Assembly (NCBI GenBank): GCA_015143295.1
Contig: CM026554.1
Span: 55,426,627-55,490,626, forward strand
Length of the DNA stretch: 64,000 nucleotides
DNA from: Tetracentron sinense
Lineage: Eukaryota; Streptophyta; Magnoliopsida; Trochodendrales; Trochodendraceae
Direction of reading: 5' to 3'
The notes under the pieces were generated by a model. The model searched no databases. It saw nothing but the letters and a program-made list of their open reading frames with translations, and was not told where the DNA came from. Within the stretch, counting starts at the first letter, position 1. The number at the start of each line of letters is the position of its first letter. Made by a program: the position numbers and the translations under genes. Shown one piece after another: positions 34,749 to 46,365 of the stretch.

Positions 34749-35344
34749 ACTAACAATAACTGAAGCATGTAGAAAGGAGAAAATCACTATCTCCTTCCAT
34801 GGAAAAAAAACTTGAATCCACAAGGGAAAATCAAAGAAGAAATTCTTTAAAAATATTAACAAAATCAATTGATCAAAAATTATATTGATTCCTTATAACC
34901 ATAAGCTTATATAAGGACTGAAACTTCTAATTCAACTCAACTTCTAAATGTAAACATACCTAAAGTAGTAAAATATTCAGAAATAGCAAAAACTAGAAAC
35001 AGACAGCAAAACTCTTAAAGTTTTTCCCAACCACACTAGACTCACCTAACTGAACTAAAATTAGCAAAATAGAAAATAAAAATTAGCAAGTTCTAAATTT
35101 AAAGTGAAACTTGACCCTTAAAACGACGTTTTTCGCGATGATATCAGGGTTAAATAAACTCTCAACAATTGGGTGATTCTAGGTCTTGTCAATAGCTTTC
35201 CAAAGATATATTACAACAACAATTATGATAACTTTGTGCAAAGTTATGCTCGGAAAAAGTAGGGTCGCGGAAATTAACACTCTTCAGCTCGACTTCTTCT
35301 TATCTCAGTGTTCTAGGTAGTCAACTTCAACCAGTTCTACATTA
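34749..35344 (-). repeat. 5' LTR of the gypsy element (right side)
   Basis: About 596 bp, ending at the primer-binding site. It aligns with 27835-28441 (minus the MITE) via CTTGAATCCACAAGG, a CTTATATAAGGAC TATA-like stretch, AGAAATAGCAAAAACTAGAAA and TTCTAGGTAGTCAAC. The outer edge is placed at TTCTACATTA, opposite TTCTACATCA of the other LTR. No target duplication could be confirmed. Confidence 0.78.
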
Positions 35345-37628
35345 TAAGTGCTCTTATATTGCCTCATTACTCATGATGAATCCAAAGACAGATTGAAGAT
35401 AATAGGCACTAAACAACATAAGCTTCATTCCCCATCTAGATTTATTTCCATTCGAGTGTTGTGTAACTCAATCGATTTAGTTGCCCAAAAATATAGATGG
35501 AGGAATAATGTTTGAGTAGACATCCATATGAAGTGTGATGCTCTCATGCTGTTACGGTGGAGTTAGACATCCATATTTAAGTGTTACGCTAGGGTTAAGT
35601 GATACTCATTGAACATATCCAATATGAAGTGTTGTGTCTCCCCTGACAGACATCAACCTTCACCCTGTCGTATGAGGACCCTGGCATCAATTTTCATCCT
35701 TGTTTACTAATGTGCTGTCTGAGATCCTTGATATCAACCATCATCCTTATACTCTTAAAGCAATCGAGTTCTATGGCACACAACATGCTACAAAGGGGAC
35801 GGACTGGGAGAGATTATTTATTAAGGGTGATCATTCCGAAAGCATGAAAATCTAGCTTCCCACTACTAACAATGCAGCAGGGGTGAGAGGGAGGGCGAGA
35901 TACAGAGGGATGGAGAGACAAAAGAGAGTGGGACCAAATGAGGAGTAATAGATTAGAGAGGGAGCAAAAAAGAAAAAGAGTCGAATTGAGGAGAGGAGAG
36001 GGAGAGTAACTGAGAGAATGACTAAGAGAGGGAGCAAACATAAGGGGAGAGATAATGATATTAAAGAGAGAGAGAGAGAGAGGTATCTGAGGTCTTGAAC
36101 CGTGTGGAGAGTCAGAGAGAAGGGGGAGCTCCTCTCACAACGGATGAGAGAGAGCCTAATTCCCCCATATGAACCTTTGAAAATGTACAAAAATATCCTT
36201 CACTAAGAAAGCAAGTCAATATTTCTGATTCGACTCGATTGACTCGATCAAATTACTCGTCAAAATTGGCTGGACAAGCTTTAACAGCAAGTTGGCTCGA
36301 AACACCGTCAAGTAGACTCGGTCGAATTTTGAGTTGACTCATCAAGTTTTAAAATAAAATAATATCATGAGCTAAATAATTCGATGATGAGAAGAATACG
36401 CCCATGACAGGCATCATACCGTGTGAGGCCTCGATTATCAAACTTTTTTTTTATGGTGATACATCAATCTTCATCCTCATGCAAATGTGTCAAGTGAGGC
36501 CCCTAGCATCGAGCATCATCATATTGGAGGTAAGACCCATGGCTTTGGTACTCATCCTCATAGCATGATACATGCAATACACCCACCACATCACCATCAT
36601 CTTGTCAAAGCTTAAATCAATCATTCTCGAGTATGGAGTTTCAACACATCATGCATCTTCTTTTTGTTATTCACAAGATTTTCACATGCTCTGGTGCGCA
36701 AAATTAGGCATTTTCAAATCTCTATTGTTTAGTTGCGCTCAATTTTTAACAAAGCGAGGCAGCTATAAGAACCCAATTTTGCACCCTTGCCTACATTACA
36801 GGACCTCTTATGGTTGTACCAAAAAGCTACCAAAGAATTGACCTACCACAGTTCTTGAGGATGCCTAAATTGACAAAATTACCCCCAAGTTTTAGCAAAT
36901 TTTACAATAAAAACTCATGGAAAATACCAAAATACCCATCTTTTTTGAAAATAAATCATTTTTATCCCTTTTTATTAAAAAAATTTATTCTAGTAAATTT
37001 TATTTATTTTTTTATCGATAATGCAAGCAAATACATATAAAAAGAAAAGCAAGGCTACACAAAAAGGAGACGCGCGAAGCTCACAAGTTAAAATAGCTTT
37101 TAATACAAAACAAAAAAGATTTATAACCAAAAATAGGTTGACACATGCAATTAAAGATCGGCTAATTTGAAAACTACATTTTTTTGCCAAAAATCTGTAG
37201 TGTCCGTGACACAATAACTGCCACTTTGCTTTTGAAAAATGCAAAACCAATATGGAGATTACTAAACCAAGAATAGAAGCTGTTTTGAATCCTAAAAGTC
37301 AAACATGGCGGTGCTATGTGCTTTCTAGCAAAAATTAGCGGTGTCAATAATCGAATTACCGATGTTGTTGTTTTCATCGAAATGGGTGGTAGTAATGAGA
37401 TTATCAACATCGATTGCTTCTATTTTTAAAAAAAATTAACTCCCATATCCCTCACTTTTGCAACTTTATAAAAAAATCCTCCCCTGGTACAAATTATGGG
37501 CTTGTCAACTAGACTTGACTTTGGGGGGAAAACCAATTAGTGAAATTTTTAAGGGAGAAACCCTCTAATTTCTCGCTCTAGAACTCAAGAGGACTTCCAA
37601 GCTTATTTCTTCATTAGAGGAGCTCAAA
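35345..37628. other. Intergenic, with a purine-rich tract and a hAT fragment
   Basis: The tract at 35875-36125 is almost pure A/G on the plus strand, with (GA)n at 36065-36082; the minus-strand Ser/Leu-rich frames there are its low-complexity shadows. At 36205-36360 ACTCG/GACTCG motifs resemble the right half of the element at 28775-29214. Nothing else is supported. Confidence 0.5.
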
Positions 37629-38412
37629 AACTACATGTGTCTCCTAGCGGAAGAATCCATGGATCATTTGCTCTTGCCATGGTTTTAAAAAACGCCGAAA
37701 CCGTTACGTAACGCCCGTTACGTAACGGTTTCGGTGAACACCGTTACCCGTTACCGTTACGTTACACCTACATATTTTATTTATTTATTTTTATTTATTG
37801 TGATTTTTTTGATTTTTTAAGCCAAAAAAAAAACCCCGTAAAGGCCGAAACCGTTACGTAACGGCGTTACGTAACGGTTTCGGCCGTGTCCGTTACGGTG
37901 TCCGAAACCGTTTTTTTGAACCTTGGCTCTTGCATTGTCCTATTGTGTTCAGTATATGGGGCTATTTCCTTTCCCGCATGAATGTGGACTGAGTCTTTCC
38001 CTCTTCCTTTCACAACTTCTTATCTTGTTGGTCTTTGGTCAGTGAAGATGGTGCTCAAGCGGCGATTTGGTCGGTTCTCCCTAGAAGCATATTATGGATG
38101 ATATGGAAAAAGAGAAACCTCAAGTTTTTTAGGACACTTCATCGTCCCCTTCTCGCATTTGTATTTTGTGCACTCATTTGGTTGGTTGCATTGGAATGGG
38201 TGGGTCTTCAAAGCATTGGGGAGGAGCTAAGGGAGGTGGGGGGTTGATCTCCACATGGCCGGAGAAGTCGGGCAGGAGGACATGAAGGCTACTCTTGTTT
38301 ATTTGCTCGAGTTTATTTGCTTGTAAACTCTTGTTTTTCATGCTCTCATGTTCTTGTATCCTTGTTTTCCTCATTTATATATTTGCTTGATTAGCGATCA
38401 AAATAATAAAAA
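37629..38412 (+). mobile_element. 5'-truncated L1-type LINE, 3' end only
   Basis: The plus strand reads MCLLAEESMDHLLL, then after the hAT-like insertion CPIVFSIWGYFLSRMNV and on to IWSVLPRSILWMIWKKRN. This is the C-terminal RT zinc-finger region (zf-RVT) of plant L1 ORF2 and aligns with 41440-41600 of the next LINE. It ends with GATCAAAATAATAAAA, the same tail type as the LINE ending near 41963. Only the last ~530 coding bases survive. Confidence 0.85.
37678..37925. mobile_element. Non-autonomous hAT-like element (248 bp, GTTACGTAAC-rich)
   Basis: The left end is CATGGTTTTAAAAAACG and the inverted right end is CAAGGTTCAAAAAAACG, with a perfect 8 bp duplication GCTCTTGC (37670-37677, 37926-37933). 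Removal restores the LINE reading HLLLHCPIV. The interior contains palindromic TTACGTAACGG repeats at both sides. The terminal CAAGGTTC matches the larger CAAGGTT family. Confidence 0.93.
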
Positions 38413-38883
38413 CTAAATTAATATCCAAGGAGAAATTCTGGAACTTAGGTCTCTTATGTCACCCTTTGGACCGTAATTTCAAGATATTATCCTATTCCTT
38501 ATTTCAATTTCCTTTGTTTGCTTCTACTCTCTTTTTTGACACCCAAAGGACAACAAGAATCATATACTTCGGAGTTTGGATTGATGAAGATTTTGTGTAG
38601 GGGTGGCGATTGTCAATGATCTTTTAAGTTGATTTATGGTATCAATTATCATTGACTTAATTAAAATTAATCTTTAATCAATTACCAAAAGATATAAAAT
38701 TGCATAAAATACCAAAAACAAAATCTTTGTGAGCTTCCTTGCATGCATGTTTTGTATTAAAATTGCAAAAAATCCCATCTCACAAGATATAGTCACCCCT
38801 CACGGTGCGATCCCTTAAATTGTAAACTATTTTTTTCTCTTTAAGCGTATGCTTGGAGTAGGTGAAATTCCTTTGCATGATTA
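38413..38883. other. Spacer between two LINEs
   Basis: AT-rich, no feature supported except TGCATGATTA at 38874-38883, a possible left target duplication of the next LINE. Confidence 0.4.
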
Positions 38884-39086
38884 TGTTTGGATTTCAAGTC
38901 TCCAAAAACATATGTTTCTAAGATAGGGGAGATGTGGCTTCAAGATGACAGACTCAAAGGGATTGTGGCGGAGGTTTGGAATGATAGAGAAGGTCAGGGG
39001 TCGGCAAGTACAAGATTTGGGCTCAAGCTCAAGGCTCTCAAAGTCCGCCTCAAAGCCTGAACAGAGACATTTTTGGCAATATCAAG

Positions 39087-40692
39087 GTGAGGTTGGCCAG
39101 TCTCCTAAAGGACATAGGGGAGTTGGACTTAGTAGAAGATTCGAGACCTCTATCTTCGGGGGAAGCACACTCCAGGGAGGCAAAGAAAGTAGAGTACTTA
39201 CACACGGCAAGATTAGAGGAAATCAGTTGGAAGCAAAAGGTCAGGGTCCGATGGCTCAAGGAAGGAGATAGGAGCACCAATTTTTTTCACAGGATGGCTA
39301 ACTTTCATCGGAAGAGTAACTTCATTTCTCGTATCAAGGTGGAAGGGGAGTGGCGAGAGGGGGCGGCCGAGATTTCGGATAGCGTGGTGTCTTTTTATCA
39401 GGATCTATACACGGAAAAAGAAGTTTGGCAGCCCAAATTGGACGGCTTACCATTTGAAAGCCTTGCAGCTGATCAGAGAGAATCTTTGGAGGGAGTTTTT
39501 GAGGAGGAGGTCCTGGAAGCTATTGGTGACATGGCAGGAGATAAAGCTCCTGAGCCGGATGGATTCACCATTGAATTTTACCGTTTCTGTTGGGATATTG
39601 TTGGTAAGGATTTCCTAGAGGTGACGAGAGAGTTGTATGACTCGGGGCGTTTTGATAAAGTGATTTAACACTTTTGTTGTGTTGATCCCGAAATGTAAAG
39701 GCGTTATGGACATCAAAGATTTCAGGCCGATTAGCCTTATTGGTAGTGTGTATAAGATCATCGCCAAAATTTTAGCTTGCCAGCTAAAGAGAGTAATGGG
39801 TCACATTATTTCCCCCCATCCAGGAGCCTTTGTGGGTGGCCGTCAGATTCTTGATAGTATTCTAATAGCCAATGAATGTATCGATGCCAGGATCAGATCT
39901 AAGGAGTCAGGCGCAGTGTGCAAAGTGGACATGGAGAAAGCTTATGATCATGTCAGTTGGGATTTCCTGGGTTATGTGTTAATGAGGATGGGTTTTGGTC
40001 CCAAGTGGCATCGTTGGATGCAGTGGTGTATCTCATCGGTGTCCTTTTCCATCCTTATCAATGCGAGTCCGGCTGGTTACTTTCAAAGTTCTAGGGGTTT
40101 GAGACAAGGGGATCCCTTTTCCCCATTTCTTTTTATCATGGTCTCAGAAGCTTTGAGTAGGATATTGTCTTGTGCTGACGGAGTGCTCTTTGAAGGTTAT
40201 TCTCTCGGGAGAGAGAGATTGAGGATCTCCCCCCTTCAATTTGCCGACGATACTTTAATTTTTTGTCGAGCTTCTCATCAGGATCTTGGTTCTCTGATAG
40301 GTTTACTGAAGTGTTTTGAAGCCGTTTCCGGGTTACGAGTTAACCTGTCCAAAACAGATATAATGGGTGTTGGGGAGGTCCCTAATCTTGACACCCTGGC
40401 GGAGAGCATTGGTTGCAGGGCGGGGTCCCTCCCTTCGGTCTATTTAGGGATGCCCCTCGGAGCTCATTTCAAATCTAAGGTAGCTTGGGTCCAGGTGTTA
40501 AAGAAGGTTGCCAGGAGATTGTCATGTTGGCAGGCTTCTTTTTTATCAAAAGGGGGGAAGTTAACATTGATTCAAAGCACCCTGAGTAGTTTGCCAACTT
40601 ATTTCATGTCTACTCTGGTCATCTCCCGCTCGGTGACTTCGTCTATTGAGCATATGGCAGAGAGAGTTCTTGTGGCATGGGAAAGAATGTGA
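39087..40692 (+). pseudogene. LINE ORF2 reverse transcriptase
   Basis: The domain copies LINE RNA into DNA at the nicked target. Frame 39087-39668 has VRWLKEGDRSTNFFHRMAN and GDKAPEPDGFTIEFYR (normally APGPDG). After a one-base shift, frame 39679-40692 continues IPKCKGVMDIKDFRPISLI, KVDMEKAYDHVSWDF, GLRQGDPFSPFLFI and the catalytic FADDTLIF (near 40239), then VYLGMPLG. All RT signature motifs and catalytic aspartates are present. The frameshift and the terminal stop at 40690 mean no full protein is made from this copy. Confidence 0.93.
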
Positions 40693-40790
40693 GTTCAAGT
40701 ATTACTTAGTCGAATGGAGTCGCATCTGTTGCCCAAAGAGGGAAGGGGGTCTCAATTTGAAGCCGTTATCTTTGGTCAACAAGGCTCTCC

Positions 40791-41615
40791 TTGGGAAATG
40801 GATTTAGAGATTTGGGGAGGAAAGAGAGACTCTCTGGTGATCTGTCATTGTCGCAAAATACGGGGAGGTTTCATGTTAGAGTTCCCAAGGATGTGTCAAG
40901 GAACCACGGGGTGGGTTTGTGGAAAGGGATTATGTCTTCGGCTCGCCTGGTTACCCCTTTTTTCGAGTTCAAAGTAGGCGACGGAACTGAGAGCAATTTC
41001 TGGAAGGATGTGTGGAGTGGGTCTTCGAGGTTGCAAGACGATTTTGCCTCTATTTATCGCTTAGCCACGGACATAAACGCGTCAGTTGGAGATTACATTG
41101 TCAGAGATAGCGAGGGGGCAATCTGGTGCCCCTATCTGAGACGAGGGTTAAACGATTGGGAAATTGTTAAGTTCGCCAGGTTGCTAGAAAGGTTGGGGCC
41201 TCTCCCTCGGCTGTCCCAGGGCTGGGATTGTAGAATTTGGTCTCGAGACAACAAGGATCGTTTTTCAGTAAGATCCCTATTGAAGTCGCTTGAAGTCGGT
41301 CCTTCCGTTCCTTTTCCTCATCAAGCTGTGTGGAATCCAGGTATTCCATCTAAAGTATCATTTTTTTTATGGAATGCAGTTTTGACTAAAATTCTCACTT
41401 GTGATCACTTGAAAAACCGATGGTGGAAGATGGCTAACCAATGCTTCATGTGCCTCCAAGCGGAAGAGTCGGTGGATCACCTTCTCTTGCACTGCCCTTT
41501 GGCTCATGAGATTTGGAGTTTCTTTCTTTCCCGTATGGGCGTATCTTGGGTCTTTCCCTCGTCATTTCAAAACTCCTTATCCTGCTGGGATTCGGTAAGT
41601 GGGGAAGGATCATGA
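40791..41615 (+). pseudogene. LINE ORF2 C-terminal region with zf-RVT
   Basis: This region continues ORF2 in another frame: NHGVGLWKGIMSS, FEFKVGDGTESNFWKDVW, SVRSLLKSL and a zinc-binding tail KVSFFLWNAVL...NQCFMCLQAEESVDHLLLHC. The C-x2-C...H-x4-C arrangement is the zf-RVT domain typical of plant L1 elements. The segment 40693-40790 bridging it to RT contains further frame changes. Confidence 0.9.
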
Positions 41616-42263
41616 TTGTCATTGTGGAAGATCTTACCGGGTGTCATCACTTGGTCTCTCTGGAGAGAAAGGAATAGGAGAGTTTTTGAGAACTCTTCAA
41701 TCTCTTCCTCTCACTTATGCGACAGAGCAAGGTCTTTTGCATTGGAGTAGGGTTCAGTTAGGCAGGATAGGGAGCGACTAGACTTGCTACTTGCTTAATT
41801 TGGTGTATTGCAGGGGTTAGCTTGGGATAGTTTAGTGGTCTTTGTTTCAACTTTTGTTTTCGCTTCGGTTCACGATCTCGTAAACAAAGCCCTATTTGCA
41901 TCCCTGTACTCTCTTATTTCCTCTCTATATATTCTTGCTTGCTTGCTTACCGATCAAAAAAAATATATAATTTGATGCATGATTAGAAATTCGTCTAGTT
42001 GCATATCTCTAATTTGAAAGCAGCATTCCAATTTGAATTGATTTTTTTATTAGAATATTTCCAACTTTCATTTTTATTTCGTCGGAAAAATGGCAAATAT
42101 ATTATATCAAAAAGAATGCAATAGTTTACAGTGATGTAAACTAAAGATAGCTAGAAGCAGATTAAAGTAACAACACGTGAATGATAACAAAGCAAACGAC
42201 TCCCTCACAACATCAAAATGTCCCTCACTTCCTGACTGTATTGCCCGATCAAGCTCCAATCTA

Positions 42264-43403
42264 CTAGCAACCGTCGAACACAACCTTGGAGCTGAAGATC
42301 CGGAGAGGAGGAATTGTCGAAGAGGCGACGATTCCGCTCCTTCCAAATCGACCAGCATATAGCACCAAGCAAGAAAACCAAATAGCTTTCTCAACACCCA
42401 CCAAAGCCGTCAAGTGCCAACCCAATAAGAAGTTCAAAAAGGAGCTAAGGAAGACCCACGCCACACCTATCCGAGATAAGAAGAAAAGCCAAAGCCCAAT
42501 GCAAGAGCAAGTGATGCACAATCTCTTCCTCGTTAAGACACATAAAACATCGATTGACTATGCTCCACACTTTGTTCTTTAAATGATCAGTAGTAAAAAA
42601 ATTATTCAGGGCTACGGACCAGAGAAAGAAGGATACCTTTGATGGAACCAAGCTAGCCTATACAGTCTTACAGGGAAACAGGTGCAAAGATTCAAGTGCA
42701 AAGAACTGTAATAGTGATCACTGAAAATCAATCGTTGTTGATTCTGGACCGGATCCTACAATCACTAATAAGGGGATCTAAGGGCAAGGAAGCTCAACCA
42801 ATTAAAGAGCCGCCTCCAATCATCAACTTCTCAGTCATCTAGGTCTCTCCGCAGTCTAGGACACCAGACTAATTCACTACCCAGCATCTCAACACGATCA
42901 GCAACTGAAGCCGTTTTGTTGAGAGCAATATGAAAGATGTTTGCAAACTCATCCTGAAGCCTTAGCTCACCACACCAAGTATCATACCAGAATTTGATAT
43001 CGACCCAATTACCCAGTTTGAACCTAATGAAGGGATCTAAAAGACTAGCAACAACCATGAAACCTTTCCAAAGACCCACCCTGTGTGAACCTCTCACCCT
43101 CTTAGCCATCCAAGGTGAAGCTAAATCATATTTAGCAACAATCACCTTCCTCCACAAGCTCTCATGCTCTTCGCCAAACCTACATGTCCATTTACCTAAA
43201 AGCACCTTATTCACCGCATTGAGAGGAGCCAGGTTGAGGCCACCAGCCAATGCTGGTTTATAGATATGGTTCCAACCAACAACATGATACTTTCTTTTAT
43301 CCCATTTCTCTTGCCATAAATTTTTTGTTGAATTTGGTTGAGGGACACGACTATAGATCCTGGGAGGGAAAAGGAGGAGAGGTAATAGGTCTCCTAAGTG
43401 CAC
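42264..43403 (-). pseudogene. LINE ORF2 C-terminal region with zf-RVT (minus strand)
   Basis: Frame 43403-42831 reads KYHVVGWNHIYKPALAGGL, ESLWRKVIVAKYDL, VGLWKGFMVVASLLDPFI and FWYDTWCGE. Frame 42651-42445 reads KVSFFLWSVALNNFF and NRCFMCLNEEEIVHHLLLHW; the last zinc ligand (usually Cys) is Trp. Frame 42521-42264 holds the end of the protein. Confidence 0.88.
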
Positions 43404-44460
43404 TCTTGAAAATGGTCAATTTGCCGCCATTAGAGAGGAGACAAGACTTCCAGCTTGTCAGTCTCGAGGAGAATTGTTCAAAGACTAGGGCCCAAACAGC
43501 TTTAGACTTGAAAAGGCACCCCAAGGGCAGACCAAGGTAAGTCGAAGGAAGGGATCCAACCTTACACCCTAGGCACATGGCACAATTTCACTCTTACGCA
43601 AATTAACTCTGAAACCCTATACGGCTTCGAAACATCTCAGAATGCATCGGAGGTTAATTAGTTGAGAATAGGAGGCGTCACAAAAGATTAAGGTATCATC
43701 CGCAAATTATAGATGCAGGATATTGAAACGCTCCCGCTCTATGGGAAATCCAACTAATGCTCGCCCATTCGCTCAACCTAACATCCAGCTTGGGGCTTCC
43801 GCGACGATGATGAACAATGTCGGGGACAGGGGAACCCTTGACGCAACCCCTTAGAGCTACGGAAGAAGCCTTTAGAGTTGTCATTGAGAAGGATTGAGAA
43901 GGAAGCAGGGGATACACAGGCTGATATCCAAAGACGCCACTTGGGCCCAAAACCCATTCTTTGTAGCACGTAGAGGAGGAACTCCCAATTGACATTATCA
44001 TAGTCATTTTCCATATCAAGTTTGCAAATGAGCCCAAGGGAATTGGAATAAAGGCGCGCATCCACACATTCAATTGCAATAAGTATGCCATCTAAAATCT
44101 GCCTACCCCGCACAAAGGCCCCCTGATGAGGGGAGATGAGTGATCCTAATACGGTTCTAAGACGAATGGCCAAGACTTTTGCAATGATCTTGTAAGCACT
44201 ACTAGTTAGGCTAATGGGGCTAAAGTCTTTCAATTCCTAAGCGCCCGCCTTTTTTGGGATCAGGGTCACAAAAGTGTTATAAATAGACCGATCAAATTTC
44301 CCATATGGAGTTCCTGTAAGATTGCCATCAGATCTGATCCCACAATGTCCCAGCAAGCTCCGTAAAATTCTATGAAAAAACCATCAGGACCAGGGGCTTT
44401 ATCCCCTACCATAGACGGAATAGCACTCAACACTTCCTCTTCCCGAAAGGGATGCTCCAA
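43351..44460 (-). pseudogene. LINE ORF2 reverse transcriptase (minus strand)
   Basis: Frame 44460-44266 has GDKAPGPDGFFIEFYGACWD. Frame 44233-43778 has DFSPISLTSSAYKIIAKVL, HQGAFVRGRQILDGILIA and KLDMENDYDNVNWEF. FADDTLIF can be read near 43713-43688 in a third frame with a stop just upstream. Frame 43578-43351 has GSLPSTYLGLPLG and LLSNGGKLTIF. All core motifs are present but split among frames. Confidence 0.9.
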
Positions 44461-44772
44461 GCCTCCAACTCTACGCTCTAAACCGAGGAGATGGTATGGA
44501 ATGGGAGACCATCGAGTTTAGGTTGCCATGGGAATTTTTCCCCATACAACTCCTATAAAACCCAACCACAGTGTCCTTTGTTCCTTCTTCCAAACCCCAT
44601 CAACCTTGAGACATGAAATGAAGTTTGATTTTCTTCAATAGTTGGCCATACGGAGAAACAATTTAGTATTTCGGTCCCCCTCCTTAAGCCATCTAACCCT
44701 AGACTTCTATTTCCAGCTTATTTCCTCAAACCGCGCCACTTTCAAATATTCGACCTTCAAAGATCCCCTTGC

Positions 44773-45700
44773 TCAGGTCTCTATGTCAGAGAGGGGGCGA
44801 GAACTCTTAACCGAGTCAAAGATCTCGATATCCAAGAAGAAATTAGCCTTCTCCTCATTACCAAAGACTTCCGTGTTCCAAAGTTTGAGTTTGGCTTTTA
44901 ATGCTTTCAACTCAACCTGAATCCAAGCCTCAAACACTATGGACTTGAATCCCACAGATTTACACCACATATTTCCAAAATGGAATGGAGAGGGACCACC
45001 TTTAAAGCCTGAGAAAGTCAAAAAAATCAAGACATGATCGGAAGTAGGTCGAGGCAATGATGATTGGAGAAGATTGGGAAACATTTCCTCCCAATCAACT
45101 GAAAAGAGGAACCTATCTAATCTGCTCGCATGAAGGCCTGACGGTAACTGTGACCAAATGAATTGTGTTCCTCTAATGGAGTAATCAATCAACCTATGGC
45201 TAGAAATAACGTCCTCAAATCTCTGCATTTTGGCCGTAAAAGATTGAGCTCCCCACCTTTCATGAGGGAATCGAAGACAATTGAAATCGCCACCCAGGCA
45301 CCAAGGGGTGTCCCACCGGCCACTCACATCTACAAGTTCTTGCCTGAAATCTCCATCTGGCAAACCCCTAGAAGGGCCATAAACCTAAAAAACCCATTTG
45401 GTAACCCCACTCACCACTCAACAGAGGACAGAGATCATGTATATACCCAGTTCTGATTCCAATATCTCAATCCTAATCTTATCCCATACGAGAAGAATAC
45501 CACCACCAGCTCCTAACGAAAAAACACTAAGCAAGTCAAATGGACCATCACCCCACGAGTCTCGAACCAATTGAGGACGAATGACCACCATTTCTTGAAT
45601 GCATAGAATCGATGGTTTATTGGATAGGACAAACTTTTTGATCATCGCTTGCTTTTCAAATTAACCTAAGCCTCTAATATTCCAAGATAGAAGACTTATG
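44773..45700 (-). pseudogene. LINE ORF2 endonuclease (APE-type, minus strand)
   Basis: ORF2 begins LLSWNIRGLG near 45695-45665 with a stop directly after. Frame 45645-45418 has KPSILCIQEM and GGGILLVWD. Frame 45363-44773 has the metal-binding GGDFNCLR (near 45290), RLDRFLFS and TSDHVLIFL (near 45045). These are the APE-like endonuclease motifs that nick target DNA. The frame then runs into the linker WNTEVFGN before RT. Confidence 0.9.
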
Positions 45701-45829
45701 TCTGACAATGACTACTAGAGGGACCCTTACCCAATCTAAGAGATTTAGGATCAACTCTACGGCTTGAGTTATCGTAGTTAACAGAACACTCCAATCTCCT
45801 CAGCTCCGTAGCATAGGTCCTAGCCGATC

Positions 45830-46365
45830 CTATGGAAGGCCACGCAACATGCGGGGCCACACTCTCCCTGTTTTTTCAAGAGTTTGAAAGAAACTCAAGA
45901 GCTCTTCCTCATGACCCTCCGCAGAGAGACCGAGGTTCTTGCTAAGACCTTTAATCTTATGTAGAACACAATCGGAGACTCCTAAAGAGAGTTTGACATT
46001 AGAAGAGTTTGACCTCCCTCTCAAGAGCCCATATTGGTCTATAGCGGACTGCTCGGAAAGCACTGACAACGGTCTAGCTTTAAATCTAGGAGATCGGTAA
46101 GGCGGGACAATGACGCAGGCCTTACAATGTTCACCCTTTCCCCATTGGACTGCAATATCAAATGATTCTGATTCCGCAAACTCGAATAAAAATTCAAACT
46201 AGCAAAACGATAAAGAGATGATCGCCCAACCCTATTCATACAAGGACGAATAGGGGAGGGGGAGGGTTGAGGTGTACTTGAAACGGGAAGAGAGGGTGAG
46301 AGCACTTGCCTAAGTCTGTCACTTGGATTATTCATATAACATATTTCCATTTGAAAGCATAGCAT
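45830..46365 (-). pseudogene. LINE ORF1 C-terminal remnant and inter-ORF region
   Basis: Two frames (46365-46039, Pro/Ser-rich, and 46069-45830, with VSDCVLHKIKGLSKNLGLS and EEELLSFFQTLE) precede the endonuclease. Position and composition fit the end of plant L1 ORF1 and the spacer to ORF2. No RNA-binding zinc knuckle is visible, so the element is probably 5'-truncated inside ORF1. Confidence 0.6.

Larger units (their letters stand above)
27790..35344 (-). mobile_element. Decayed minus-strand Ty3/gypsy element
   Basis: Related LTRs lie at each end (27790-28441 and 34749-35344). Inside, on the minus strand from right to left, are gag-like sequence (about 34700-34330), RT (about 31400-30880), RNase H (about 30560-30220) and integrase (29738-29517). 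RT before integrase is the gypsy order. It carries three hAT-like insertions (28775, 31719, 32442) and one MITE inside the left LTR. No long open frame survives. Confidence 0.85.
38884..41972 (+). mobile_element. L1-type LINE, lacking the endonuclease (5'-truncated)
   Basis: Coding starts at MWLQDDRLKGIVAEVWND (near 38930), which lies after the endonuclease domain, so the 5' part is lost. RT and the C-terminal zinc-finger region follow in order. The 3' end is ACCGATCAAAAAAAA at 41949-41963. TGCATGATTA occurs at both 38874-38883 and 41976-41985, a candidate target duplication, though 12 bases separate the A-run from the right copy. Lesions are few: a 1-base loss near 39055, a 1-base gain near 39665, and stops near 40690 and 41613. 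Confidence 0.88.
42066..46365 (-). mobile_element. L1-type LINE, minus strand, nearly full ORF2 plus ORF1 remnant
   Basis: On the minus strand, from high to low coordinate: the end of ORF1 and linker (46365-45830), endonuclease (45690-44990), RT (44460-43351) and the C-terminal zinc-finger region (43403-42264), then an A-rich tail (AAATAAAAATGAAAG near 42080-42066). It is related to the LINE at 38884-41972, and the two 3' ends lie about 100 bp apart facing each other. Many stops and frameshifts make it inactive. Confidence 0.88.

Noticed and set aside
35814..36190. Ser/Leu-rich minus-strand frames resembling membrane or signal peptides
   Set aside because: They are shadows of a purine-rich low-complexity tract.
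39050..39280. Frames antisense to the LINE reverse transcriptase
   Set aside because: They are shadows of ORF2 coding sequence.
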